Assembly (NCBI RefSeq): GCF_003575965.1
Contig: NZ_QWJJ01000011.1
Span: 1 to 64,000, forward strand
Length of the DNA: 64,000 nucleotides
Source of the DNA: Pseudooceanicola sediminis
GTDB lineage: Bacteria > Pseudomonadota > Alphaproteobacteria > Rhodobacterales > Rhodobacteraceae
Direction: 5' to 3'
Part shown: positions 1 through 10,767 of the stretch, piece by piece
Layout of the letters: the number at the start of each line of letters is the position of its first letter
Position numbering within the stretch: the first letter of the stretch is position 1
Notes under the pieces: generated by a model
Told to the model about the DNA's origin: nothing
The model's database searches: none
What the model saw: the letters and a program-made list of their open reading frames with translations, nothing else
Translations under genes and position numbers: made by a program

Positions 1-318
1 GCTCCTCACCCCGGCCCCGGCCCCCACCCCGCTCCCCGACCCGGGCCCCGCCTCCCGACCTGCCGCACCGGGCACGTCCGCGCCCCCGCGCCGCGCGCCA
101 CGGGTTTCGTCCTCGCCAGCCTGGCCGGCGCAGTGGGGCTGGGTCTTGCCATCGCCCTCTGGGTCGCCGGTGCTCCGGCGGTGCTGATCCTCGCCGCCTA
201 CCTCGTCACCCCGGGTCTTGCCCTGGGTCTGATCGGCCTCTGCACCGCTCGGATACCGTCAAGATACCGACGTGAATACCGCCGCCCCGATTTCAATGGA
301 TGTGACGCCAATGTCTGA
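1..318 (+). CDS. Unrecognised Pro-rich membrane ORF, 5' truncated
   Basis: The frame is open from the first base of the window to a TGA at 316-318, about 105 codons. The first third is rich in proline, glycine and histidine. It is followed by two hydrophobic stretches (roughly residues 36-60 and 60-80) that could be membrane segments, then a basic tail. The tail is encoded by an ACCG-phased repeat (251-284) like one far downstream. The stop overlaps the ATG of cysW at 311 by 8 bases, which would suit translational coupling. It does not resemble CysT, the permease expected before cysW. It could be a small membrane protein or a chance GC-rich frame; I do not recognise it. Confidence 0.35.
   Translation, partial: APHPGPGPHPAPRPGPRLPTCRTGHVRAPAPRATGFVLASLAGAVGLGLAIALWVAGAPAVLILAAYLVTPGLALGLIGLCTARIPSRYRREYRRPDFNGCDANV
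251..284. repeat. ACCG-phased repeat copy (window start)
   Basis: Three ACCG tetramers lie at the same phasing (11 then 12 bases) as in the two long repeat copies at 46081-46291. The first 22 bases differ from those copies at only three positions. Here the element lies inside the end of the upstream ORF and across the possible GTG start of cysW at 272. Confidence 0.5.
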
Positions 319-1174
319 CCTTTCGCTGCACCATCCCGCCGACGTCACGACCGAGGCCCGCCCCGCCCGCATCGCCCTGACGACCCTGATCCTTGGCCTG
401 ACCGCCGTGCTCCTGCTCGCCCCGCTGGCCGCCGTGTTTGCCGAGGCATTTCGCCAGGGACCCATGGCCTTTCTGGCAGCGATTTCAACACCTGACGCCC
501 AGTCTGCGATCCGCCTGACACTGACGATCTCGGCCCTTGCCCTGCCGCTGAACGCGGCCGTTGGACTGGCCGCAGCCTGGGCCATCGCCAAGTTCGACTT
601 TCGCGGAAAAGCGGTCCTTATCTCTCTGATAGATCTACCCTTTTCCGTATCGCCAGTGGTGGCGGGCCTGTCGCTGGTGCTGCTGTTCGGCAGCTCCGGA
701 TGGCTCGGGGCGTGGCTTGCGCTGCACGATCTGCGGATCGTCTTCGCCCTGCCGGGCCTCCTGCTGGCGACGCTCTTCGTCACCTTCCCCTTCATCGCCC
801 GCGAACTGATCCCGGTGATGAGCGAACAGGGCCGCAGCGAGGAAGAAGCCGCCCTGACCCTGGGCGCGACGGGCTGGTACATGTTCCGCACCGTCACCCT
901 GCCCAACGTCCGCTGGGCGCTGCTGTACGGCGTACTGCTCTGCAATGCCCGCGCCATGGGCGAATTCGGCGCCGTCGCCGTCATCTCCGGCAAGATCCGC
1001 GGCCAGACCACCACCATGCCGATCCTGATCGAGATGCTCTACAACGAATACCTCTCGGTCGCCGCATTTTCCATGGCCGCCCTGCTTGCCAGCCTCGCCC
1101 TGCTCACTCTCGTGTTGAAAACATTGATGGAATGGCGCCACGCGGATCTTCTATCCGCCACGCGCCGCCACTGA
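311..1174 (+). CDS. cysW: Sulfate/thiosulfate ABC transporter permease CysW
   Basis: This is an inner-membrane permease of the sulfate/thiosulfate importer, about 287 residues with six hydrophobic segments. The conserved cytoplasmic loop reads EEAALTLGATGWYMFRTVTL. The C-terminal stretch with MGEFGAVAVISG, followed by TTTMPILIEMLYNEY, is typical of CysW rather than of molybdate or phosphate permeases. The ATG at 311 is preferred; a GTG at 272 would add 13 residues. cysA follows after 24 bases, so the two are co-transcribed. No cysT or binding protein is visible upstream in the window. Identification as CysW is confident; the exact start is not. Confidence 0.88.
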   Translation: MSDLSLHHPADVTTEARPARIALTTLILGLTAVLLLAPLAAVFAEAFRQGPMAFLAAISTPDAQSAIRLTLTISALALPLNAAVGLAAAWAIAKFDFRGKAVLISLIDLPFSVSPVVAGLSLVLLFGSSGWLGAWLALHDLRIVFALPGLLLATLFVTFPFIARELIPVMSEQGRSEEEAALTLGATGWYMFRTVTLPNVRWALLYGVLLCNARAMGEFGAVAVISGKIRGQTTTMPILIEMLYNEYLSVAAFSMAALLASLALLTLVLKTLMEWRHADLLSATRRH

Positions 1175-1198
1175 ACCGCCCCCCTATCGGAGATTGAA

Positions 1199-1936
1199 AT
1201 GCGCATCGATATCGACGAAATCGCCAAGAGCTTTGCCGGCACACACGCCCTGCACCCCGTCTCGCTCTCCATCCCCTCCGGCGCCATGGTGTCGCTTCTG
1301 GGCCCTTCAGGCTCGGGCAAGACCACCCTGCTGCGCATCATCGCGGGGCTTGAGGCCCCGACCGCAGGCCGGGTCCTGTTCGACGGCACCGACGCCACCG
1401 GCATCACCGTGCAAGCCCGCCGCGCCGGGTTCGTTTTCCAAAGCTACGCCCTGTTCCGCCACATGAGCGTGTTCGAAAACATCGCCTACGGCCTGCGTGC
1501 CCGCCCCCGCGGCACCCGCCCCTCGGCTGCGGAAATCGAACAGCGCGTCATGACGCTGCTGGAGCTGATCCAGCTGCCCGGCATCGCCAGCCGCTATCCC
1601 GCGCAACTTTCGGGCGGACAGCGTCAGCGTGTCGCGCTTGCCCGTGCGCTGGCGACAGAGCCGCGCGTTCTGCTGCTGGATGAACCCTTTGGTGCGCTCG
1701 ACGCCCGCGTCCGACGCGAACTGCGCGCCGGTCTGCGCGATATCCACGACGCCACCGGCCTGACCACGATCTTCGTCACCCACGATCAGGACGAGGCGCT
1801 GAGCCTTGCAGACATGGTCGCGGTCATGTCGATGGGCCGGATCGAACAGGTCGGAACCCCCGCAGACATCCGCAAACGCCCGCAAACCGACTTCGTGCGA
1901 AGCTTCATCGAACGGCCAAGGCTGGCGATTGCCTGA
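1199..1936 (+). CDS. cysA: Sulfate/thiosulfate import ATPase CysA, short form
   Basis: This ATPase energises the CysW permease. Visible motifs are Walker [10 protein letters not shown] (about residues 38-46), the Q-loop [11 protein letters not shown], the signature [15 protein letters not shown], Walker [13 protein letters not shown] and the H-loop [14 protein letters not shown] ribosome site sits just before the ATG. The product has 245 residues and stops soon after the ATPase core, so it lacks the C-terminal regulatory region (TOBE-like) that brings many CysA proteins to about 330-360 residues. It is the last gene of its operon and converges on glpR. Confidence 0.9.
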   Translation: MRIDIDEIAKSFAGTHALHPVSLSIPSGAMVSLLGPSGSGKTTLLRIIAGLEAPTAGRVLFDGTDATGITVQARRAGFVFQSYALFRHMSVFENIAYGLRARPRGTRPSAAEIEQRVMTLLELIQLPGIASRYPAQLSGGQRQRVALARALATEPRVLLLDEPFGALDARVRRELRAGLRDIHDATGLTTIFVTHDQDEALSLADMVAVMSMGRIEQVGTPADIRKRPQTDFVRSFIERPRLAIA

Positions 1937-1952
1937 CGCCCTCCTGGGCGCC

Positions 1953-1979
1953 TCCTGACTGGCCCCTTCCTGACTGGCC
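1953..1979. repeat. Tandem 12-base repeat between cysA and glpR
   Basis: TCCTGACTGGCC occurs at 1953-1964 and again at 1968-1979, a 15-base period. The second copy can also pair imperfectly with GGTCAGG at the glpR stop, so the short convergent spacer may fold as a weak hairpin. No T-tract is present. Confidence 0.45.
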
Positions 1980-1987
1980 TCCCCCGG

Positions 1988-2764
1988 TCAGGATTTACCC
2001 TTGCCCGAACAGATCTGAACCTCTGTCCCCCACTCGTCACAGCGCAGGCTCAGATCGGGATGCAGGGCCCGGTCGGTGAAAAACATGTCCACGTCCCGCA
2101 GCGAGGCAATACGTGCGGGAGCCGTGCGTTTGAACTTGGTATGATCCGCCACCAGCAGGGTCCGGCGGGACCGGTTCAGGATCGCCTGGCTGACCCCGAC
2201 CTCCTGCACGTCAAAGTCCAGAATATCGCCGTCATTATCAATGGCCGAACACCCGATGACACCGATATCGAACTTGAACTGCCGGATCGTCGCGGTCGTG
2301 ATATCCCCGATCAGACCGCCGTCCGAATGCCGCAGCGATCCGCCCGTCACGATCACATTGCAGTCGCGGTTTTGCGACAGGATATTGGCGACATTCATGT
2401 TGTTGGTCACCACCAACAGATTGCGATGATGCATCAGCTCCACCGCGACGGCCTCGGTGCTGGTACCGATGTTGAGGAAAACGGCGCAATCTTCCGGGAT
2501 CTGCGCTGCACAGGCCCGCGCAATGGCCGTCTTGCCCTCAGAATTAAGCCGGCGGCGCTCTTCATACCCGATGTTTGTGGTGCCAGACGGCAGCACTGCC
2601 CCGCCATGCACCCGCTCCAGTCGTCCCGCATGGGCGAGGTCCGACAGGTCGCGCCGGATCGTCTGAAGCGTCACGCCGAAATGTTCGGCCAGCCCATCGA
2701 CCGTAACCTTGCCCTCGCGGCGCGCGATATCGAGGATCTCTGGATGGCGGATGGTCTGCGACAT
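1988..2764 (-). CDS. glpR: Glycerol-3-phosphate regulon repressor GlpR (DeoR family)
   Basis: This DeoR-family repressor has 258 residues. It carries an N-terminal winged HTH (about residues 6-57, VTVDGLAEHFGVTLQTIRRDL) and a C-terminal sugar-phosphate sensor domain of the isomerase-like DeoR type (about 75-235, with NIGTSTEAVA and VTNNMNVA). It lies divergent to glpD and the whole glycerol operon, the usual place for GlpR, whose inducer is glycerol-3-phosphate. The 276-base spacer carries AT-rich ACGAAAA direct repeats near both starts that could be its operators. The family and context agree well. Confidence 0.88.
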   Translation of the reverse strand: MSQTIRHPEILDIARREGKVTVDGLAEHFGVTLQTIRRDLSDLAHAGRLERVHGGAVLPSGTTNIGYEERRRLNSEGKTAIARACAAQIPEDCAVFLNIGTSTEAVAVELMHHRNLLVVTNNMNVANILSQNRDCNVIVTGGSLRHSDGGLIGDITTATIRQFKFDIGVIGCSAIDNDGDILDFDVQEVGVSQAILNRSRRTLLVADHTKFKRTAPARIASLRDVDMFFTDRALHPDLSLRCDEWGTEVQICSGKGKS

Positions 2765-2783
2765 GATCTGGCCCTTTGCTAAA

Positions 2784-2968
2784 ACGAAAAGAAACGCGCC
2801 AGAGCGAACACGTCAACACATTTCACGGGCCTATATTGGGTGTTCCGCACCTTCAACACCCTTGTTGCAGCGCAGCAATTGCCACACTCCACCGTATGAT
2901 CCCTGACTTTCTCATTATTATTGAAAGAGTTACAGAGTCGCCTGACGATTACGAAAAAAAACGAAAAC
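2784..2968. promoter_or_regulatory. Divergent glpR/glpD control region, candidate GlpR operators
   Basis: Two sites share a direct-repeat layout: ACGAAAAGAAACG at 2784-2796 near glpR, and ACGAAAAAAAACGAAAAC at 2951-2968 near glpD. The second repeats ACGAAAA with a 10-base period, about one helical turn. The spacer is strikingly AT-rich for this genome. DeoR-family repressors often use such direct repeats; the assignment to GlpR is inference. Confidence 0.45.
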
Positions 2969-3040
2969 AAATATTGTTCTTTTGAGCGGAGTTTCTGTAA
3001 CCTTTAGCTAAGGAATCGTGGCTCGAGGGAGGGGACCAGC

Positions 3041-4636
3041 GTGCAAGCCGATGATGAAATCCGCGACCTTCTGGTCATCGGCGGCGGCATCAATGGCTGT
3101 GGCATTGCGCGCGACGCAGCAGGCCGCGGCCTGTCCGTCACCCTGGCGGAAATGTCCGACCTTGCCTCGGCCACATCCTCCGCATCGACCAAGCTGTTTC
3201 ATGGCGGGTTGCGCTATCTCGAATACTTTGAATTCCGGCTGGTCCGTGAAAGCCTGATCGAACGAGAAGTCCTGCTCAGCGCCATGCCGCATATCTCATG
3301 GCCGATGCGCTTCGTGCTGCCCTATCATCCCGACATGCGGTTCGAGAGTGATACGCCGACCTCCCGCCTGATGAACATCTTCATGCCCTGGATGAAGGGG
3401 CGCCGCCCCGCCTGGCTGATCCGCCTCGGGCTGTTCCTCTATGACACGCTGGGTGGGCGCAAGATCCTGCCCCCGACCAGCAGCCTGAACCTGAAAACCG
3501 CGTCTGAGGGTGCGCCGCTCGACGAACGCTTTGAAAAGGCGTTCGAATACTCCGATTGCTGGGTCGAGGATTCCCGCTTGGTGGTCCTGAACGCCCGCGA
3601 CGCAGAGGCGCGCGGTGCCACCGTCCTGACACGCACCCGCGTTCGCTCGGCCCACCAGCACGACGGCGTCTGGCAGGTCGAGCTGGAATACGTCGAAACC
3701 GGCGTCCGCAGCACAGTCCGATCGCGCATGATCGTCAATGCCGGTGGCCCATGGGTCGGCAATATCATCTCCAATACCATCCGCTCCAACAGTACCGATG
3801 GCGTGCGTCTGGTGCGCGGCAGCCATATCGTGACCCGCCGCCTGTTCGATCACGACAAAAGCTATTTCTTTCAGGGGACGGACGGGCGGATCATGTTCGC
3901 CATTCCCTATGAGACCGATTTTACCCTGATCGGCACGACCGATCAGGAACACACCGATCCCGAGGCCAAGCCCGTCTGCACCCCGGACGAACAGCGCTAC
4001 ATGGTCGATTTCGTCAATGCCTACCTGAAGCAACCGATTTCGACCGCGGATATCGTCTGGACCTACTCCGGTGTCCGCCCGCTGTATGATGATGGGGCCA
4101 GTTCGGCCACTGCCGCGACCCGGGACTATACGCTCAAGGTCGACACCAGCGCAGGGGCGCCCGTTCTGAACATCTTCGGGGGCAAGATCACCACCTACCG
4201 GCGTCTGGCCGAAAGCGCGCTGGATCTGATCGGCGAACATTTCACCGACCTGCCCGGCCCCTGGACCGCAGGCGTCGCCCTGCCCGGCGGAGATTTTCCG
4301 GTCGACGCGGTAAACACCCAGATCAGCACCCTGAAGCGTGATTTCGCCTTTCTGGATGATCGCTGGGCCCGCCGCCTGGTCCGTGCCTATGGCACCGAAG
4401 CACGGCAGATGCTGGGGGACGCACGGACGGCCGACGACCTTGGCCAGCTGTTCGGCTTCAATCTGACGGCGCGCGAAGTCGATTGGCTGATGCGCCACGA
4501 ATATGCCCGCTGCGCGCAGGATGTGCTGTGGCGGCGCTCGAAACTGGGCCTGCGCCTGTCGGAGGATGAGACCGCAGAGCTTGAAACCTACATGACGGGA
4601 CGCCGCGCCCAGCTTGTGTCGGAGGCCGCCGAGTAG
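3041..4636 (+). CDS. glpD: Aerobic glycerol-3-phosphate dehydrogenase
   Basis: This FAD-dependent, membrane-associated enzyme oxidises glycerol-3-phosphate to dihydroxyacetone phosphate and feeds electrons to quinone. The protein has 531 residues. The FAD-binding fold is at the N-terminus (LLVIGGGINGCGIARDAA, about residues 9-26) and is followed by the FAD-dependent motif STKLFHGGLRYLE. A C-terminal GlpD domain covers roughly residues 395-525. The start is GTG at 3041, chosen because a strong GAGGGAGGGG ribosome site precedes it. It is the first gene of the glycerol operon and is divergent from glpR. It catalyses the step after GlpK, encoded at the other end of the operon. Confidence 0.94.
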   Translation: MQADDEIRDLLVIGGGINGCGIARDAAGRGLSVTLAEMSDLASATSSASTKLFHGGLRYLEYFEFRLVRESLIEREVLLSAMPHISWPMRFVLPYHPDMRFESDTPTSRLMNIFMPWMKGRRPAWLIRLGLFLYDTLGGRKILPPTSSLNLKTASEGAPLDERFEKAFEYSDCWVEDSRLVVLNARDAEARGATVLTRTRVRSAHQHDGVWQVELEYVETGVRSTVRSRMIVNAGGPWVGNIISNTIRSNSTDGVRLVRGSHIVTRRLFDHDKSYFFQGTDGRIMFAIPYETDFTLIGTTDQEHTDPEAKPVCTPDEQRYMVDFVNAYLKQPISTADIVWTYSGVRPLYDDGASSATAATRDYTLKVDTSAGAPVLNIFGGKITTYRRLAESALDLIGEHFTDLPGPWTAGVALPGGDFPVDAVNTQISTLKRDFAFLDDRWARRLVRAYGTEARQMLGDARTADDLGQLFGFNLTAREVDWLMRHEYARCAQDVLWRRSKLGLRLSEDETAELETYMTGRRAQLVSEAAE

Positions 4637-4660
4637 ACCGGCCAGAAGGAGGAGGAGGCA

Positions 4661-5746
4661 ATGACACTGACACTTGAGGGCGTGACCAGCGTCGTCGGCG
4701 CGACGACTCATATTCACGAAACGTCGCTGACCTTGGAAAAGGGCACGATGAACGTACTGCTCGGGCCGACCCTGTCCGGCAAGACCTCGTTGATGCGCCT
4801 GATGGCGGGCCTTGATGCACCGACCAGTGGCCGCATCATCTGGAACGGCAACGATGTGACCGGGATGCGGGTACAGGACCGCCGCGTCGCCATGGTCTAT
4901 CAACAGTTCATCAACTACCCATCGATGAGCGTTTACGACAACATTGCCTCGCCCATGCGCCTGCTCGGCCTCGACAAATCCGAGATCGACAGCCGCGTCC
5001 GCGCCACCGCCGAGCTGATGAAACTGACCCCGATGCTGGCCCGCAAGCCGCTGGAACTGTCGGGCGGGCAGCAACAACGCTGTGCCCTTGCCCGCGCGCT
5101 GGTCAAGAATGCCGGCCTTGTGCTGCTCGATGAACCCCTTGCCAACCTCGACTACAAGCTGCGCGAGGAACTGCGCGCCGAGATCCCCAGGATCTTTGAG
5201 GAATCCGGCGCCATCTTCGTCTATGCCACCACGGAACCCGAGGAAGCCCTGCTGCTCGGCGGCAATTGCGCAACCCTGTGGGAGGGGCGCGTGACCCAGT
5301 TCGGCCCGACCGCCAGCGTTTATCGCAACCCCGGCAACGCCACCACCGCGCGCGTCTTTTCCGACCCGCCGATGAATTTCCTGCCTCTGGAAAAGCGTGG
5401 CGGTCGTGTGACTTACGGCACCGCCGGCGACATTCCCGCCGACATCCTTGCCCCCGGTCTGGCGGATGGGCACTATATCGCAGGCTTCCGCCCCAATCAC
5501 CTCAGCCTTGAACCCCAAGCGGACGCCATCGCCTTCGATACAACCCTGACGGTGACTGAAATCACGGGGTCCGAGACCTTCGTGCACCTCGACTATCACG
5601 GGGCACGCTGGGTCGGCCTGATCCACGGCATTCGCAACCTGACACCCGGTCAGGCGCTGCCGGTCTACCTCGACGCCTCCCGCGTCTACCTCTTTGCCGA
5701 AGACGGCCAGTTGGTTGCCTCGGCACCCTATGCGGATGCTGCATGA
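4661..5746 (+). CDS. glpS: Glycerol ABC importer ATPase GlpS
   Basis: This is one of two different ATPases of the alphaproteobacterial GlpSTPQUV glycerol importer. The ATPase core spans about residues 1-230 and a TOBE-type C-terminal region covers 270-361. Walker A is GPTLSGKT (35-42), the signature LSGGQ is intact (133-137) and Walker B is VLLLDEPLANLD. The H-loop, normally THD, reads YATTE (188-192), so the switch histidine is replaced by threonine. Its partner GlpT has the opposite defect. A GAAGGAGGAGG site precedes the ATG. The stop overlaps the glpT start, indicating translational coupling. Confidence 0.88.
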   Translation: MTLTLEGVTSVVGATTHIHETSLTLEKGTMNVLLGPTLSGKTSLMRLMAGLDAPTSGRIIWNGNDVTGMRVQDRRVAMVYQQFINYPSMSVYDNIASPMRLLGLDKSEIDSRVRATAELMKLTPMLARKPLELSGGQQQRCALARALVKNAGLVLLDEPLANLDYKLREELRAEIPRIFEESGAIFVYATTEPEEALLLGGNCATLWEGRVTQFGPTASVYRNPGNATTARVFSDPPMNFLPLEKRGGRVTYGTAGDIPADILAPGLADGHYIAGFRPNHLSLEPQADAIAFDTTLTVTEITGSETFVHLDYHGARWVGLIHGIRNLTPGQALPVYLDASRVYLFAEDGQLVASAPYADAA

Positions 5747-6827
5747 TGGCCAAGATCACTTTGGACAACCTCGCTCATTCCTACCTGGCACAGCCCAGGT
5801 CCGATGACGATTTCGCGCTCAAGGAACTGAACCACGACTGGGCGGATGGAGAGGCCTACGCCCTGCTCGGCTCCTCAGGCTGCGGCAAATCCACCTTGCT
5901 CAACATCATCTCCGGTTTGCTGATCCCCAGTCAGGGCCGGGTGCTGTTTGATGGCCGCGACGTGACGCACGCCCCAACGGCCGAACGCAACATCGCACAG
6001 GTGTTCCAGTTCCCCGTTGTCTACGACACCATGACGGTGCGCGAAAACCTTGCCTTCCCGCTGAAGAACCGCGGCATGGATGCGGCCGAAATCGCCCGCC
6101 GTGTCCAGCGCGTCGGCAAGATGATCGACATGGAAGCACAGTTGAACCACAAGGCGCGCGGCCTGACCGCCGACGCCAAGCAAAAGATCAGCCTTGGCCG
6201 TGGCATGGTGCGCGAAGACGTCAACGCCCTGCTGTTCGATGAACCCCTGACCGTCATCGACCCCCACATGAAATGGGAACTGCGCACGCAGCTGAAAAAG
6301 CTGCACCACGATTTCGGCCATACGATGATATACGTGACGCATGACCAGACCGAGGCCCTGACCTTCGCGGACAAGGTCGTCGTCATGTACGATGGCCGCG
6401 TCGTGCAGATCGGCACCCCGCAGGAACTGTTCGAACGACCCGCGCATACCTTCGTGGGCTATTTCATCGGTTCGCCCGGGATGAACCTCTTTGACGCTCA
6501 GGTTGACGGGCGCACCGCACGCATCAATGGCACCCCGGTCGATCTGGGCCACAGCTACCGGGCGGACGGCGCGATGCAGATCGGCGTGCGCCCCGAATTC
6601 ATACGCCTCTCGACCACCGAAGACGGCATCCCGGCACGGATCAGACGGGTTGAGGACGTGGGCCGCCACAAGATCCTGCGGCTTGAGGTGAATGGGCACG
6701 AAATCAATGCGATATCCGGCGAAGGTGATGTGATACCTGAAGGTGCAAACCGCATCACTTTCGCGCCGGAAGGCGTCAACGTCTACGCCAACGACTGGCG
6801 CATTTCACCACTGGGAGAGGCCGCCTG

Positions 6828-6828
<1 letters not shown>
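5743..6828 (+). CDS. glpT: Glycerol ABC importer ATPase GlpT
   Basis: This is the second, different ATPase of the glycerol importer, 361 residues with the same core plus TOBE-like layout. Walker A GSSGCGKST, Walker B LLFDEPLTVID and the H-loop YVTHDQ (His at about 200) are intact. The signature motif, normally LSGGQ, reads LTADAKQ (141-147), so the ATP-contacting SGG is lost. Paired with GlpS, this predicts one consensus and one degenerate ATP site. The name follows the Rhizobium leguminosarum glpSTPQUV system; it is not the major-facilitator antiporter called GlpT in enterobacteria. It overlaps glpS by 4 bases and touches glpP. Confidence 0.86.
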
Positions 6829-8578
<1,750 letters not shown>

Positions 8579-8616
8579 TGATGCAACAGCAACAATTGAA
8601 ACGGAGGGTCTGAGCA

Positions 8617-8889
8617 ATGGCATGGATGGCATGGACATGGCCGACGGCCGCCTTCTTCGCGGTGATCGCCGCTCTGCTGCTCACCTTCACGGTGCTGGCA
8701 ATCCGCTCCCCCGAAACGCCGCGCACCGGCGTGCTGCGGATCGAGACGACGCGCGGCGACCGCTTGTTCATCACGCTGCTCGGCTCGGCCTTCCTCAACC
8801 TGGCCTGGCTGGGCCTTGATCTCGGCCCACAGCCCTATGCGCTGATTGTCTGCGTCGCTTATGCCGCAGCGGTGTTCCGCTGGGTATAG
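8617..8889 (+). CDS. glpU: Small integral membrane protein GlpU (DUF2160-like)
   Basis: This small protein has 90 residues and three hydrophobic segments (about 6-28, 50-68 and 70-88), starting MAWMAWTWPTAAFF. A GGAGG site lies before the ATG. The position between the second permease and the binding protein is exactly that of the small membrane protein of the Rhizobium glpSTPQUV operon, and the length and hydrophobic pattern agree with the DUF2160 family. Its biochemical role is unknown; a part in the transport complex is plausible because it keeps this place in the operon. Confidence 0.8.
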   Translation: MAWMAWTWPTAAFFAVIAALLLTFTVLAIRSPETPRTGVLRIETTRGDRLFITLLGSAFLNLAWLGLDLGPQPYALIVCVAYAAAVFRWV

Positions 8890-8902
8890 CACCCGAAACG
8901 AC

Positions 8903-8934
8903 GATCTGCGGGACTGTAGGAGGGCCCGCAGATC
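8903..8934 (+). terminator. Perfect hairpin between glpU and glpV
   Basis: GATCTGCGGG (8903-8912) pairs perfectly with CCCGCAGATC (8925-8934) across a 12-base loop. There is no T-tract, so it looks more like an mRNA processing or stability hairpin protecting the glpV message, which encodes the abundant binding protein, than a full terminator. Confidence 0.5.
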
Positions 8935-8969
8935 ACTTCAAACCACGTTCACCTTAGGGAGGAATCTAC

Positions 8970-10679
8970 ATGAACGTCCTACTCAAATCTTCCACGGCAC
9001 TGGGTCTTGCCCTCTGCCTTGTCGGGGGCCCCGCGCTCGCCGACATGGAGGCGGCGAAAAAGTTTCTCGACGACGAAATCGGTGATGTCTCGACCTTGTC
9101 GCGCGCCGATCAGGAAGCCGAGATGCAATGGTACATCGACGCCGCCAAACCATACGAGGGGATGTCGATCAACGTCGTCTCCGAAACCATCACGACGCAT
9201 GAATACGAAAGCCAGGTCCTTGCGCCGGCCTTCACCGCCATCACCGGCATCCAGATCACCCACGATCTGATCGGCGAAGGCGATGTTGTCGAGAAACTGC
9301 AAACCCAGATGCAGTCGGGCGAAAACATCTATGACGCCTACGTCAACGACAGTGACCTGATCGGCACGCACTGGCGCTATCAGCAGGTGCGCAACCTGAC
9401 CGAATGGATGGCGAACGAGGGGGCAGATGTCACCTCGCCCACGCTGGACCTTGACGACTTCATCGGCACCCAGTTCACCACCGCCCCGGACGGCGACCTC
9501 TACCAACTGCCCGACCAGCAGTTCGCGAACCTTTACTGGTTCCGCTACGATTGGTTCAACGACCCCGAAATCAAGGCGGCCTTTAAGGAAAAGTACGGCT
9601 ATGACCTCGGCGTGCCGGTCAACTGGGCAGCCTATGAAGATATCGCGGAGTTCTTCACGGGCCGCGAAATCGACGGCAAGAAGGTCTATGGCAACATGGA
9701 CTACGGCAAGAAGGACCCCTCGCTCGGCTGGCGCTATACCGACGCGTGGATGTCCATGGCCGGGATGGGCGACAAGGGTGAACCCAACGGCCTGCCGGTC
9801 GATGAATGGGGCATCCGCGTCAACGACAAGTCCCAGCCCACCGGCGCGTGCGTGACCCGTGGCGGCGCGACCAACTCGCCCGCGGCCGTCTATGCCGTGG
9901 ACAAGGCGATCAAGTGGTTGCAGGAATACTCTCCCCCCGCCGCCGCCGGCATGACCTTCTCCGAGGCCGGCCCCGTCCCTGCACAGGGTGACATTGCCCA
10001 GCAGATGTTCATGTACACGACCTTCGTGGCGCCGCTTGTCGCCTCTGACGCCGTGATGAACGAAGACGGCACGCCGAAATGGCGTCTCGCCCCCAGCCCG
10101 CATGGCGTCTATTGGGAAGACGGCATGAAGGTTGGCTACCAGGACGTGGGGTCCTGGACGCTGATGAAGTCGACCCCGGTGGACCGCGCACAGGCCGCAT
10201 GGCTCTATGCGCAGTTCGTCACCTCGAAAACGGTGGACGTCAAGAAAGCCGACATCGGGCTGACCTTCATCCGCAACTCGACCATCGAGAGCGACCACTT
10301 CACCGACCGCGCGCCGAAACTGGGCGGCCTGGTGGAATTCTACCGCTCGCCTGACCGCGTGCGCTGGTCCCCGACCGGCACCAACGTCCCTGACTACCCC
10401 AAGCTGGCACAGCTGTGGTGGCAGAACATCGGTGACGCCATGTCGGGTGCCAAAACCTCGCAAGAGGCTCTGGATTCACTCTGCGCAGACATGGAAAGCG
10501 TGTTGTCGCGGCTGGAACGCGCCGGCATTCAGGGCGATCTCGGTCCGGTCCTGAACGATGAACAGGATGCCTCCTACTGGCTGGAACAGCCGGGCGCACC
10601 CAAGCCCAAGCTGGAGAGCGAGGACGAAGAGCCCAAGACCGTCAGCTACGACGATCTGGTCTCCTCCTGGAACCAGTAA
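8970..10679 (+). CDS. glpV: Glycerol ABC importer periplasmic binding protein GlpV
   Basis: This periplasmic solute-binding protein has 569 residues. A Sec signal peptide covers about residues 1-25 (LLKSSTALGLALCLVGGPALA, cut near ALADM). It is longer than most sugar-binding proteins, as expected for the GlpV type. A GGGAGGAATC ribosome site precedes the ATG. The flanking hairpins at 8903-8934 and 10707-10733 bracket its message, which suggests separate mRNA stability. The role as glycerol binder is inferred from the operon and the Rhizobium precedent. Confidence 0.88.
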   Translation: MNVLLKSSTALGLALCLVGGPALADMEAAKKFLDDEIGDVSTLSRADQEAEMQWYIDAAKPYEGMSINVVSETITTHEYESQVLAPAFTAITGIQITHDLIGEGDVVEKLQTQMQSGENIYDAYVNDSDLIGTHWRYQQVRNLTEWMANEGADVTSPTLDLDDFIGTQFTTAPDGDLYQLPDQQFANLYWFRYDWFNDPEIKAAFKEKYGYDLGVPVNWAAYEDIAEFFTGREIDGKKVYGNMDYGKKDPSLGWRYTDAWMSMAGMGDKGEPNGLPVDEWGIRVNDKSQPTGACVTRGGATNSPAAVYAVDKAIKWLQEYSPPAAAGMTFSEAGPVPAQGDIAQQMFMYTTFVAPLVASDAVMNEDGTPKWRLAPSPHGVYWEDGMKVGYQDVGSWTLMKSTPVDRAQAAWLYAQFVTSKTVDVKKADIGLTFIRNSTIESDHFTDRAPKLGGLVEFYRSPDRVRWSPTGTNVPDYPKLAQLWWQNIGDAMSGAKTSQEALDSLCADMESVLSRLERAGIQGDLGPVLNDEQDASYWLEQPGAPKPKLESEDEEPKTVSYDDLVSSWNQ

Positions 10680-10706
10680 GCCAGGCTGACGCTTGAACAA
10701 CAAACC

Positions 10707-10733
10707 GGGGCGCGCGGACCCTTCGCGCGCCCC
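10707..10733 (+). terminator. Perfect GC hairpin between glpV and glpK
   Basis: GGGGCGCGCG (10707-10716) pairs perfectly with CGCGCGCCCC (10724-10733) over a 7-base loop. No T-run follows, so partial attenuation or 3'-end protection of the binding-protein message is more likely than full termination. glpK would then be read by read-through. The hairpin also argues against starting glpK upstream at 10693. Confidence 0.6.
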
Positions 10734-10767
10734 GACCCTATCCGACCCCAAGCGCGCGGAGCGACGC

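Noticed and set aside
3296-5626. Very long minus-strand open frame (776 codons) opposite glpD and glpS
   Set aside because: It is a shadow of two well-supported plus-strand genes in high-GC DNA. Its translation is low-complexity and shows no domain.
4661-5746. glpS as a pseudogene because its H-loop histidine is missing
   Set aside because: The frame is intact, all other motifs are good, and the partner GlpT has a matching complementary defect, which points to a functional asymmetric pair.
10693-10767. A longer glpK starting at 10693
   Set aside because: The extra 25 residues run through a perfect terminator-like hairpin, and the GlpK family begins with the ILAIDQGTT block just after the ATG at 10768.
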